DNA from: Ollibium composti
Lineage (GTDB): Bacteria > Pseudomonadota > Alphaproteobacteria > Rhizobiales > Rhizobiaceae
Reading direction: 5' to 3'
NCBI RefSeq assembly: GCF_004801285.1
Contig: NZ_SSNY01000001.1
Span: forward strand, 186,001-250,000
DNA length: 64,000 bases
Each line of letters opens with the position of its first letter. Position 1 is the stretch's first letter. The notes beneath the pieces are model-generated. The model made no database searches, was not told where the DNA came from, and saw only the letters and a program-made list of their open reading frames with translations. Positions 29,730 to 38,055 of this stretch are shown one piece after another. The translations under genes were made by a program, and so were the position numbers.

Positions 29730-30497
29730 ATGACCCACAAAATCCTCATCCTCGGCGGAACGGCCGAAGCGCGGCAGATCGCGGCAGCGCTCGCCGCGCG
29801 CGGCGATTGCGCGGTGGTGCTTTCTCTGGCCGGGCGCACCGAAAATCCCGTCGGGCAGGGCGTGCCGGTGCGGGTCGGAGGATTCGGCGGGGCCGAAGGG
29901 CTGGCGGCTTACTTGAAAGAAAACGCCATCGGCCTGCTGGTCGACGCTACGCATCCCTATGCTGCGCAAATATCCACCAACGCCGCGCGTGCGGCCGGCG
30001 AGGCGGGCGTGACCATAGTGGCGCTGCGCCGGCCCGGCTGGGAGCGTGTCGAGGGCGATCGCTGGAGCGAGGTCGACGACGTGCCGGCCGCCGTGACCGC
30101 GCTGGGCGCCGTGCCGCGCCATGTATTCCTTACCCTCGGTCGGCAGGAGGTCAACGCTTTCGAAGCGGCGCCGCAGCATCACTATCTGGTCCGCTCCGTT
30201 GATCCGGTCGCCCCGCCGCTCGCTGTGCCGGATGCCCAATACATCTTGGCACGCGGGCCATTCGAGACGGCGGACGAACTGGCGTTGCTGGAGCGAAACG
30301 GCATCGATGCGGTGGTGTCCAAGAACAGCGGCGGGGCGGCCACCTACGGCAAGATCGCCGCCGCGCGGGCGCTCGGCATCGAGATCGTCATGGTGCGCCG
30401 GCCGCGCTTGCCCGACGTGCCTTCGGCGCCGACGGTCCATGATCTGGTTTCCATGGCCACTCATATGCTCGGACCTGTGGCAGAACGCGGCGTGTAG
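29730..30497 (+). CDS. cobK: Precorrin-6A reductase
   Basis: A 255-residue NADPH-dependent reductase of the macrocycle. KILILGGTAEARQIAAAL at the start, LVDATHPYAAQISTNA, FLTLGRQEVNAF and SKNSGGAATYGKI are the CobK/CbiJ signatures. It is the only plus-strand cob gene in this minus-strand locus, and its 3' end overlaps the 3' end of cobJ by 37 bp, so the two transcripts are antisense at their ends. The start at 29730 follows the repeat element. Confidence 0.95.
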   Translation: MTHKILILGGTAEARQIAAALAARGDCAVVLSLAGRTENPVGQGVPVRVGGFGGAEGLAAYLKENAIGLLVDATHPYAAQISTNAARAAGEAGVTIVALRRPGWERVEGDRWSEVDDVPAAVTALGAVPRHVFLTLGRQEVNAFEAAPQHHYLVRSVDPVAPPLAVPDAQYILARGPFETADELALLERNGIDAVVSKNSGGAATYGKIAAARALGIEIVMVRRPRLPDVPSAPTVHDLVSMATHMLGPVAERGV

Positions 30498-31225
30498 ACC
30501 AGCGTCGAGCGGCCGTCGCGCTTGATGATGCGGGTTTCGGGCGAGCCGATGATGACGCAGGTGGCCATGTCGGCCTTGCCGGGATCGGCAAGCGCCAGCG
30601 GCAGTACCTCTATGCGCTCGTCCGGGCGCCCTGCGGCGCGGCCGAAGATCACCGGCGTGGTGCCGGGCAACACGGCGGCCAGGCATTCGAAGGCGCGGCC
30701 GAGTTGCCAGGGGCGCGCCTTTGAGATCGGGTTATAGAGGGCGATGACGAAGCCGGCGCCGGCGGCGGCCAGCAGGCGAAGCTCTATCAGATCCCAGGGC
30801 TTGAGATTGTCCGACAGCGAGATGGCGCAGAAATCGTGGCCGAGCGGCGCGCCGGCGCGGGCGGCGACCGCCAGCATGGCGGTGACGCCGGGTACGATGC
30901 CGAGTTCGATGGCGCGCCACTCTACCGGCCCGGCCTCGATCGCCTCGCAGACGGCGGCGGCCATGGCGAAGACGCCCGGATCGCCGCCGGAGACGACGGC
31001 GACGCTGTGACCCTCGGCTGCCTTTTCCAGTGCTTCCTTGGCGCGCGCCAGTTCCTCGCGGTTGTCGGAGGCTATGCGGGTCTGGTGGGCGCCGAGATCG
31101 AGCCGGTCGACATAGGGCTTGTAGCCATAGAAGAATGCCGCCTCGGCGACGGCGCGGCTCGCTTCCGGCGTGACCTGCTCGGCGCTGCCGGGGCCGAGGC
31201 CGATGACGGTCAGCCGGCCGCTCAC
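30461..31225 (-). CDS. cobJ: Precorrin-3B C17-methyltransferase
   Basis: A 254-residue SAM-dependent methyltransferase that also drives ring contraction. LTVIGLGPGSAEQVTPEA at the start, YGYKPYVDRL, SGGDPGVFAMAAAV, ALYNPISKARPWQL and CVIIGSPETRI are characteristic of CobJ/CbiH. The start is GTG at 31225, overlapping the cobI TGA (GTGA). The last 37 bp overlap cobK on the other strand. Confidence 0.95.
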   Translation of the reverse strand: MSGRLTVIGLGPGSAEQVTPEASRAVAEAAFFYGYKPYVDRLDLGAHQTRIASDNREELARAKEALEKAAEGHSVAVVSGGDPGVFAMAAAVCEAIEAGPVEWRAIELGIVPGVTAMLAVAARAGAPLGHDFCAISLSDNLKPWDLIELRLLAAAGAGFVIALYNPISKARPWQLGRAFECLAAVLPGTTPVIFGRAAGRPDERIEVLPLALADPGKADMATCVIIGSPETRIIKRDGRSTLVYTPRSATGPSI

Positions 31226-31992
31226 AGCACCGCTCCCGAGGCCGACGCGGAGCCGGGCCGGTCGAGCCAACCTGCGACCAGCACGATGGAGAAATAGGGC
31301 GCGTTGTCGTCGGCCTTGTCGGCAAGCCGTGTGGAGGCGCCGTTCGCCATGGTGCCGCGCTCGACATAGACGGCGCGTTCGAGCTTGGCCGTAGCGGCCA
31401 GCGCACGCCGGATTTTCGGCAGGTTGCGGCCGACCTTCATGATGACGGCGGCGTCGGTGTCTTCAAGCCGGCGGGTCAGCTCGGCTTCCGGCATGGTGCC
31501 GGGCAGGACGGTGAGCACGTCGTCCCCCTGCACGATCGGCTGTCCGGTGGTCGACCAGCAGCCCGACATGGCGGTGACGCCGGGGATCACTTCGGTTGGG
31601 AAACGATGGGCGAGGCGCACATGCAGGTGCATGTAGGAGCCGTAGAACAGCGGGTCGCCTTCCGAAAGTACCGCCACGGTGCGGCCGGCTTCCAGATGCG
31701 CGGCGACCTTCGCAGCCGACGCCTCGTAGAAGGCGAGGATCTGGGCCTTGTAGTCGGCGTGGTCCTTGGCGATCTCGGTGGTGACCGGATAATGCAGCGG
31801 CAGTTCCGTCATGCCGGGCTTCATGTGGGCCGCGACGATGGCGCGGGCGTTGCCGTTGGCGTTGCGCTTGGCGAAATGGGCGACGACGTCGGCGTCGCCG
31901 AGCGCGCGCACCGCCTTCAGTGTCAGCAATTCGGGATCGCCGGGGCCGGTGCCGACGCCGATCAGGCGGCCGGATGCAGGCAGCGCGCTCAC
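31222..31992 (-). CDS. cobI: Precorrin-2 C20-methyltransferase
   Basis: A 256-residue SAM-dependent methyltransferase forming precorrin-3A. LIGVGTGPGDPELLTLKAVR, LSEGDPLFYGSYMHL and VIPGVTAMSGCWS are the CobI/CbiL motifs. The start is GTG at 31992 in a GTGA overlap with the cobH stop. Its product feeds CobG, encoded just upstream in the operon. Confidence 0.95.
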   Translation of the reverse strand: MSALPASGRLIGVGTGPGDPELLTLKAVRALGDADVVAHFAKRNANGNARAIVAAHMKPGMTELPLHYPVTTEIAKDHADYKAQILAFYEASAAKVAAHLEAGRTVAVLSEGDPLFYGSYMHLHVRLAHRFPTEVIPGVTAMSGCWSTTGQPIVQGDDVLTVLPGTMPEAELTRRLEDTDAAVIMKVGRNLPKIRRALAATAKLERAVYVERGTMANGASTRLADKADDNAPYFSIVLVAGWLDRPGSASASGAVL

Positions 31993-32621
31993 AGACCCGG
32001 CCTCGCCAGTGAATTGAGGGCGGCTGCGGTCATGGCCGAGCCGCCGAGGCGGCCGCGCACGATGGCCCATGGCACGCCGTAGGAATTCTCTGCCAGCGCA
32101 TCCTTGGATTCGGCGGCGCCGACGAAGCCGACGGGCATGCCGATGATGGCGGCAGGCTTGGGTGCGCCGTCGCGCAGTTTTTCCAGGAGGTAGAACAAAG
32201 CGGTCGGCGCGTTGCCGATGGCGACGACCGCGCCCTTCATGCGCTCGCCCCACAGGTCGATCGCCGCGGCGGAGCGGGTGTTGCCGATCGCCTTGGCGAT
32301 TTCGGCGGTGCGCGGGTCGCGCAGCGTGCAGATCACCTCGTTGCCGGCCGGCAGGCGCGCGCGGGTGACGCCATGCGCCACCATCTCCGCGTCGCAGAAG
32401 ATCGGCGCGCCGGCGGCGAGGGCTGCACGTGCCGCTACGACGAAATCGGGCGAGAAGGCGAAATTCTTCGCCGCTTCGACCTGCCCGCAGGCATGGATCA
32501 TGCGGATGGCGACGTCGGCCTCGGTTTCGGAAAAGCGCGCGATGTCGGCCTCGGCGCGGATGATGGCGAAGGAGCGCTCGTAGATCGCATTGCCGTCGCG
32601 GATATAGTCGTAGGCGGTCAT
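31989..32621 (-). CDS. cobH: Precorrin-8X methylmutase
   Basis: A 210-residue enzyme that moves the C-11 methyl to C-12, giving hydrogenobyrinate. YIRDGNAIYERSFAIIRAEA, IHACGQVEAAKNFAFSPD and GMPVGFVGAAESK are its conserved blocks; the His in MIHACG matches the catalytic residue known in the family. One base separates it from cobG and 4 nt overlap cobI. Confidence 0.96.
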   Translation of the reverse strand: MTAYDYIRDGNAIYERSFAIIRAEADIARFSETEADVAIRMIHACGQVEAAKNFAFSPDFVVAARAALAAGAPIFCDAEMVAHGVTRARLPAGNEVICTLRDPRTAEIAKAIGNTRSAAAIDLWGERMKGAVVAIGNAPTALFYLLEKLRDGAPKPAAIIGMPVGFVGAAESKDALAENSYGVPWAIVRGRLGGSAMTAAALNSLARPGL

Positions 32622-32622
32622 G

Positions 32623-34038
32623 TCATCCTTCAGCGAAGTCGGTTGCGATTGCCGCCGCGCCGAGACGGGCGAGGCAGGCGGCGGCGGTCTCGTCCGGGCG
32701 ACGCCCGGTATCGACCAGCGCTGCCAGCCGGCCGATGCCGCGCGCGGCGTCATAGCGTGAGGCGTAGCCGGCCGGAAGGGTTTTCGCCGTTCCGTTGACG
32801 ACAAGTCCGGCGCCGTTCTCGCCGCCGACGAGCGTCAGGGCCGCTGTGCCGGGATGGGCGCAGCCCTTGGCGCAGCCGGAGACGTGCAGCGTGAAAGAGC
32901 CGTCGAGCAGGTCGGCGTCCTGCTGCGCAATCTGCCCGGCCAGCGGACGCGTCCCCATGTGCGCCGAAGTGCAGGCCGGAGCACCGGGACAGGCGGCGAT
33001 GAAGAGGCGCGGATCGGCGGCGTCGGTGACGAAGTCGAGTGCGGCGGCCTTGGCTTGAAGGGTTGCGGCGGCTTCGGCGGTGAGGCTGAGCAGGAGCAGC
33101 ATGCGGCCGGGTGCGGCGCGAATTTCGGTCGCGCCGAGATCGGCGGCGGCTCGTGCCAGTGCCGCAAGCGTTTCCGCAGGCATCGAGCCGAAGGGCAGAG
33201 CGATGCCGAGGGCGTGGGTGGCATTGGCGAGGAGGACGGTGCCCAGGGGAGAGGCGGAGTCGAGCGGCGGCAGTCGCGCCACCCCTCCCAACAAGGGGGA
33301 GGGGGACAGGTCTGCGCCATCGTTTCGGCCATCCGGGGCAGCTTGGCTGTCGTGGGATTCTCCTCCCCCTTGCGGGGAGGGGTTAGGGGTGGGGGTATGC
33401 CCGGCGACGATATTCCTTCCACGCCCCTCGCGCCCAAGGGCCGCAATGGCTTCGAGCGTTTCGAGGGTCGTTGCGACGGCATCCGCCTTGGCAAACAGGC
33501 CGACTGGCCTTGCTGTATCGGCGGTGCCGCCGACGGCCAGATGCCAATATGTTTCCTGCTCACGCCGAACGGCCGTCAGCCGTATATCGGCCAGAAGCGC
33601 GCCCATGCCGATGCGGCCGCCGCCATCGACGACCACGGAAATCTTGGGGCCGAGCCGGCGCGGCAGGCCCGCGCTTTCCACGGCAGTACGGATCGCTTCC
33701 GCCAGCGGGTGCGGATCGGCGGTTTCATCCGGATCGATGCCTGCCAGCGGGCTGGTCTCGACCGGCACGCCGGTGCGCACGGAAATGCCCAGCGCATTCA
33801 CGTCGTCGGCCAGCAGGCTGGCGCTTTCCGACGTCAACCCGCGAATCTGGATCGAGCCGCGCTGGGTAATTTCCATGATGCCGTTGCCGTGGCGGGCAGC
33901 GGATTCGCAAAGCCCGATCAAAGCAGCGGTGGGAAGACCAGCCGCGACCGGATTGAGGCGCACCAGCAGGCCGTCGCCCGTCTGCATGGGTGCGGACAGC
34001 GCAGGACAGGCGCCGCGCCTTTGCGCAAGGCCGGTCAT
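32623..34038 (-). CDS. cobG: Precorrin-3B synthase with an in-frame repeat insertion
   Basis: A 471-residue iron-sulfur monooxygenase related to sulfite and nitrite reductases, marker of the aerobic B12 pathway. MEITQRGSIQIRGL lies near residue 55, and the C-terminal cluster cysteines lie in CPGAPAC and GCAKGCAHPG. Residues about 214-254 are a Pro/Gly/Ser-rich stretch (TPTPNPSPQGGG, LSPSPLLGGVARLPPLD) encoded by a palindromic element at 33279-33396. It sits between the two ferredoxin-like halves and may be a tolerated loop. The start overlaps the cobN stop (ATGA). Confidence 0.93.
   Translation of the reverse strand: MTGLAQRRGACPALSAPMQTGDGLLVRLNPVAAGLPTAALIGLCESAARHGNGIMEITQRGSIQIRGLTSESASLLADDVNALGISVRTGVPVETSPLAGIDPDETADPHPLAEAIRTAVESAGLPRRLGPKISVVVDGGGRIGMGALLADIRLTAVRREQETYWHLAVGGTADTARPVGLFAKADAVATTLETLEAIAALGREGRGRNIVAGHTPTPNPSPQGGGESHDSQAAPDGRNDGADLSPSPLLGGVARLPPLDSASPLGTVLLANATHALGIALPFGSMPAETLAALARAAADLGATEIRAAPGRMLLLLSLTAEAAATLQAKAAALDFVTDAADPRLFIAACPGAPACTSAHMGTRPLAGQIAQQDADLLDGSFTLHVSGCAKGCAHPGTAALTLVGGENGAGLVVNGTAKTLPAGYASRYDAARGIGRLAALVDTGRRPDETAAACLARLGAAAIATDFAEG
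33279..33396. repeat. Palindromic element read in frame within cobG
   Basis: A CCCCTCCC-AACAA-GGGGGAGGGG unit on the left and a CTCCCCCTTGCGGGGAG unit on the right, ending in GGTTAGGGGTGGGGGT (33381-33396). A 23-base stretch ending there (33374-33396) recurs exactly at 34202-34224 in cobN. It encodes the Pro/Gly-rich insert of CobG, on the minus strand and without a stop codon. Confidence 0.8.
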
Positions 34039-37000
34039 TCGGCAGCCTCGGAGGAGTTGGCAGTCGAGACTGCGGAAGAAGACTCTTCTTGAGGACCCCC
34101 ACCCCTAACCTTGCCGGGGCGAGCCATGGGTCTCGCCCGTCCTTCGGACCCCCGCAAGGGGGAGGGGAAGCTGCCGCCTGCCAAGTCCCCCTCCCCCTTG
34201 AGGGGAGGGGTTAGGGGTGGGGGTGATTCCGCCGACTGCGCGGTTTCAGCCTCCGCGATCAGCGAGGCGAGATCGTCGTCTATCGAATTGCGCAGCGGAT
34301 GCCACAGGCCGCGCCGTCGCGCCGACAGGAACCGTTCGGCGATGACCTTGGCGGCCGCCGGGTTTTCCCTCAGCAGGAAATCACGGACCTGTTCGTCGCC
34401 GATATAGGCGTCGTGGATGGCCTCGATGAGAGCGCCCGGAATGGCGTGGGTCGTCTCGGCAAAGCCGACCAGCCGGTCCACCGTCTCGGCGAATTCGGCG
34501 GCGCCGCGCGGGCCGTGCCGCATCTGGCCGTCGATGAAGCGCTTGTTGACGGCGCGTGCCCGCACCACCCGGCCGACCGCTTCGGCCACCGAGCGCGGCT
34601 TCGGCTTTAGCGGGTCGGTGGTGTCGAGCACGATGACATCGGCCTTGCCGCCGAGGGCTGCGACCGCAGCCGAAAAACCCCCGATGAAGGCGACGTCGGC
34701 CGACCCTTCGAGGATATCACGGCCGGGATCGTCGCCGCTGTGAACGAGCAGGTCGGCCTCGGCGATGCGGCCGGCAAAGGCGTCGGGCGCCGCTGTTCCT
34801 TCACCCTCGCTGCCGCCATAGGCGTGCGAGGCGGCGTCGAGATAGGCGCGGCCGAGGTCTTCGCGTTGGTCCCAGTTTCCACCGGCAAGCAGGCTTTCCA
34901 GCCCGGCGCCGTAGGTGCCGGGGGACGAGCCGAAGATGCGCGGTTCGACTTTGCCGGTGGCGCGGCGCGCGGCGGCCAGCGGGTTTTCCGAATCGTCCTC
35001 GTCGCGTTCGGCGACGGCGCGGGCGGCTGCGTCGATCAGTGCGATCTGGGTCGGAAACATGTCGCGGAACAGGCCGGAAATGCGCCAGGTGACATCGATG
35101 CGCGGGCGCCCGAGGGCTGCCGGCGGCAGCACCTCGATGCCGGTGACGCGGCCGGTGGCGGCATCCCACTGCGGCCGGCAACCCATCAGCGCCAGCCCCT
35201 GCGCGATTTCCTCGCCGCCGGTGCGCAGCGAGGCCGAGCCCCACAGATCGATGACCAGCGCGCGCGGCCAGTCGCCGTGGGATTGCAGGTATGAGGTGAC
35301 GATCTCGTCTGCGGCGGCCCTGCCGAGGTCGAAGGCTGTGGGCGTCGGCATGGTACGCGGATCGGCGGTGAAGAGGTTGCGGCCTGTAGGTAGCACGTCG
35401 CTACGGCCGCGCGCGGGCGCGCCGGACGGTCCAGCGGGAATGTGTTTTCCGTCGAGCGCGGCGAGCAGGTTTTGCTTTTCGCCGGCGGCGCTGGCGAGGC
35501 GTAGCGGGTCAGATTCGCCGTCACCCTGACGGCCGTAGACGTGCAGCCCGTCCTTGATGGCGAAATCCTTCAGATCGCACAGCCAGGCGTCGATGCGGCG
35601 CAAGGCTTCGTCGGGCGCGTCTGTTCTCGCCACGCCGGCCTCGGCGGACAGGCCGGTGGCCTGCGCCGTCTCGACGATCAATTTCGCCAGCCTGTCGCGG
35701 CGGCGGCGGTCGAGGCCGTCGGCCTGTGCATATTCGTCGACCAGCCGCTCCAGCCTCTGCTGGTTCTCGTCCAAGCCAGCGCTCGCCAATGGCGGCGGCA
35801 GGTGGCCGAGGGTGACGGCACTGATGCGGCGCTTGGCCTGGGCGGCCTCGCCCGGATTGGAGACGATGAAGGGATAGATGACCGGCAGGGACCCGGTGAC
35901 GATTTCCGGAAAACAGCTTTGGCCGAGTGCTACGGTCTTGCCGGGCAGCCATTCCAGTGTGCCGTGGGCGCCGACATGGACGATGGCGTGAACGTCGAGC
36001 TTTTTCCGGAGCCACAGGCCGAAGGCGACCAGTTCGTGCCTGGGAGGAAGCGTCGGGTCGTGGTAGTCGGCACGGCGGTCCTGCGAGCGGCCACGGTCGG
36101 GGGCAAGGGCTACGGTGATGTTGCCGAAAGGGGCGGCGCGGAAGGGGAAGTGCGATTGCCCCTCACCCTTACCCTCTCCCCGTAATGACGGGGAGAGGGG
36201 GGCGCCGGCATTGGAGTTTCCTCCTTCTCCCCGTTCCCGACGGGGAGAAGGTCCGGCAGCGGATGAGGGGCCGCACAAAGCGTCGATATTACCCCAGGCC
36301 TGCTCGACGGATTCGCGTGCGGCGGCAGGCAAATCGCTGAAATGGGCGGCATAGTCGGCAATATCCATGCCCTCCTCGCCCCGCTCCAGAAAATCCAGCA
36401 GGTCGCGCGGCGATTCCGGAATCCCTTCAACGGCATAGCCGGCCTCCTTCAGGTCGTGCAGCATGGCGAGCACGGAAGCGGGCACGTCCAACCCGACGGC
36501 ATAGCCGGTACGGCCGGGCGCACTGGGATAGTCCGGGATCAGGACGGCGACGCGGCGATCCTCGCGCGGCGTGCGCTGCAGGCGCAGGAAGGCGGCGATG
36601 CGGCCGGCGACCTGTTCGACGCGGTCGGGTTCGGCTCGGTTGGCGACGGCGCGGAAGCCGAGTGCGGGGTCGGCCTCGCCCTCGGCCTTGAAGGAAATCG
36701 CACCGGCGAGGATGCGGCCGTCCAGTTCCGGCAGGACGACGTGCATGGCGAGGTCGGCGGGGGCGAGGCCGCGCTGGTTGGTCTGCCAAGCCTCGCGCTT
36801 GGTTGTGGCGACGATGACCTGGAAGACCGGCACGCCGGCGCGGTCGAACAGTGTTTCGGCGCCGGGTTCTGCACCGGAAGCGAAAGCCGTAGCGGTGACT
36901 ATGGCCGAGGGCTTCAGTTCGGCGAACGCGGCCTCTACGAAAGCGAGCGAGGCGGGGTCCTTCAGGCTGGAGACGAAGATGGGCACTGGCGCCATGCCCT

Positions 37001-37889
37001 TGTGGCGCAGGGCGTGGGTCAATGCGTCGACGGGGGCGGCGTCCGCTGCCAGAAGCATCGAGCGATAGAACAGGATGGGGACGGTGGGGTTTTCCTCCCC
37101 CCTTGAGGGGGAGGTGCCGCCGAAGGCGGCGGAGGGGGTCCTGAGAACTGCCGAGGGGCGAGTAAACGAAAGCCCTCGCCCTATGGCAGGCGACCCCTCC
37201 CGCCTCGCTCCGCTCGGCACATCCAGCCCTCGGCTATGGCCTCGGGCGTTCGAGCCCTTTGAAAGCTCCGCTGGAGCTTTCAATTCGCCTTCGGCGAACC
37301 GGGCTCTTACCCCCTCAAAGGGGAGGGGAAGCACGCCCTCGCCCGGCTCGTAGTATCCGGCCTTCGGCACCTCCACGGGTGGACTCGTCTCGATATCCTG
37401 TCCGGCGAGCGCCGCCATGCGGCGCACCAGTGCGCGCATGTTGTCGGGGCCGCCTTGCCGGAAATAGCCGAGGAGGCCGGCGAGTTCGTCGGCCGGCAAG
37501 GTGGAAGCTTCGGCGAGGCGGGCGTCGGCGTCACGGTCCTCGCCGGGAAGCAGGGCGAGCCTGATGCCTTTCTCCCGCGCCAGTGCGGCCAGCCGGTCGC
37601 AGCCGTAGCGCCACCAGTCGTAGCCGCCGAGGATGCGCACGAGGATGATTTTCGCGTGCGCCGCCACGCTGTCCAGCCAGAGATCGACCGACATCGGATG
37701 GCGCAGGTCGCGTAATGCCGTCAGCCGCATCGAGGGCAGGGCATTGGCGTCCTCCTTCCATGCTGCCGCCAACCCCGAAAGGTCGCTGTCGGTGAAGGAC
37801 AGCGCCACCATGTCGGCCGGCTGCTGGCGCAGATCGACCGGTTCGGCAATATCGTCGAGCGAGGCCGAGGTGGTAGTCAGGATGTGCAT
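34035..37889 (-). CDS. cobN: Cobaltochelatase CobN subunit with in-frame repeat insertions
   Basis: A 1284-residue large subunit of the ATP-dependent aerobic cobalt chelatase, which with CobS/CobT-type subunits (not in the window) inserts cobalt into hydrogenobyrinate diamide. Core motifs: RILGGYDWWRYG (about 85), PILFYRSMLLAADAAP (about 270), VHVGAHGTLEWLPGK (about 645), LHVYGRQGD and FPTQIALIDAAARAV. Three segments coded by palindromic repeats interrupt it: about 187-268, 540-577 and the C-terminal 1222-1265, all low-complexity Pro/Arg/Gly/Ser. The start is the ATG at 37889 (MHILTTT). Confidence 0.94.
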   Translation of the reverse strand: MHILTTTSASLDDIAEPVDLRQQPADMVALSFTDSDLSGLAAAWKEDANALPSMRLTALRDLRHPMSVDLWLDSVAAHAKIILVRILGGYDWWRYGCDRLAALAREKGIRLALLPGEDRDADARLAEASTLPADELAGLLGYFRQGGPDNMRALVRRMAALAGQDIETSPPVEVPKAGYYEPGEGVLPLPFEGVRARFAEGELKAPAELSKGSNARGHSRGLDVPSGARREGSPAIGRGLSFTRPSAVLRTPSAAFGGTSPSRGEENPTVPILFYRSMLLAADAAPVDALTHALRHKGMAPVPIFVSSLKDPASLAFVEAAFAELKPSAIVTATAFASGAEPGAETLFDRAGVPVFQVIVATTKREAWQTNQRGLAPADLAMHVVLPELDGRILAGAISFKAEGEADPALGFRAVANRAEPDRVEQVAGRIAAFLRLQRTPREDRRVAVLIPDYPSAPGRTGYAVGLDVPASVLAMLHDLKEAGYAVEGIPESPRDLLDFLERGEEGMDIADYAAHFSDLPAAARESVEQAWGNIDALCGPSSAAGPSPRRERGEGGNSNAGAPLSPSLRGEGKGEGQSHFPFRAAPFGNITVALAPDRGRSQDRRADYHDPTLPPRHELVAFGLWLRKKLDVHAIVHVGAHGTLEWLPGKTVALGQSCFPEIVTGSLPVIYPFIVSNPGEAAQAKRRISAVTLGHLPPPLASAGLDENQQRLERLVDEYAQADGLDRRRRDRLAKLIVETAQATGLSAEAGVARTDAPDEALRRIDAWLCDLKDFAIKDGLHVYGRQGDGESDPLRLASAAGEKQNLLAALDGKHIPAGPSGAPARGRSDVLPTGRNLFTADPRTMPTPTAFDLGRAAADEIVTSYLQSHGDWPRALVIDLWGSASLRTGGEEIAQGLALMGCRPQWDAATGRVTGIEVLPPAALGRPRIDVTWRISGLFRDMFPTQIALIDAAARAVAERDEDDSENPLAAARRATGKVEPRIFGSSPGTYGAGLESLLAGGNWDQREDLGRAYLDAASHAYGGSEGEGTAAPDAFAGRIAEADLLVHSGDDPGRDILEGSADVAFIGGFSAAVAALGGKADVIVLDTTDPLKPKPRSVAEAVGRVVRARAVNKRFIDGQMRHGPRGAAEFAETVDRLVGFAETTHAIPGALIEAIHDAYIGDEQVRDFLLRENPAAAKVIAERFLSARRRGLWHPLRNSIDDDLASLIAEAETAQSAESPPPLTPPLKGEGDLAGGSFPSPLRGSEGRARPMARPGKVRGGGPQEESSSAVSTANSSEAAE
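34095..34224. repeat. Palindromic element coding the CobN C-terminal tail
   Basis: A 130-bp element bounded by perfect 16-bp inverted ends, ACCCCCACCCCTAACC (34095-34110) and GGTTAGGGGTGGGGGT (34209-34224), with a CCCCTCCCCCTTGAGGGGAGGGG hairpin on the right side. It is read as the proline- and glycine-rich CobN tail (SPPPLTPPLKGEGDL and later GKVRGGGP). Confidence 0.82.
36158..36271. repeat. Composite palindromic element in frame within cobN
   Basis: Exactly 114 bp (38 codons) bounded by GCCCCTCA and TGAGGGGC. It holds CCCTCTCCCCGT...ACGGGGAGAGGG and CCTTCTCCCCGT...ACGGGGAGAAGG hairpins. It is the inverted counterpart of the intergenic element at 29587-29702, with only scattered differences. 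The encoded peptide includes SPRRERGEGG and PLSPSLRGEGKGEGQ. Confidence 0.88.
37090..37331. repeat. Long mosaic palindromic segment in frame within cobN
   Basis: About 240 bp with inverted ends (TTTCCTCCCCCCTTGAGGGGGAGG at left; CCCCTCAAAGGGGAGGGGAAG at right) and perfect internal hairpins GAAAGCTCC-GCT-GGAGCTTTC (37261-37281) and TTCGCC-TTC-GGCGAA (37284-37298). It is read without stops as CobN residues about 187-268, including SRGLDVPSGARREG and GGTSPSRGEENP. Confidence 0.8.
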
Positions 37890-37921
37890 GAGCGCCTGAC
37901 CATTTTGTCGGAAGGGCGTCG

Positions 37922-38047
37922 GCCCCTCTCCGTCTCGGCTTCGCCTCGACACCTCTCCCCCGCGCTGCGGGGGCGAGGAAAGCCGCCAAGTTCCTCGCCC
38001 CCGGAACGGGGGAGAGGTGGCTTGCGAAGCAAGACGGAGAGGGGGGC
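37922..38047. repeat. Palindromic element between cobW and cobN
   Basis: About 126 bp with inverted ends, GCCCCTCTCCGTCT...GGCTTCGCC at left and GCTTGCGAAGC...AGACGGAGAGGGGGGC at right, plus an inner CCTCTCCCCCG...CGGGGGAGAGG pair. It fills nearly the whole gap between cobW and cobN, so its RNA structure lies in the leader of cobN. Confidence 0.82.
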
Positions 38048-38055
38048 TGCCGCCA

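Noticed and set aside
29587..38047. The recurring palindromes as a CRISPR array
   Set aside because: Units are irregularly spaced, lie inside genes and between genes, show both orientations, and there are no cas genes.
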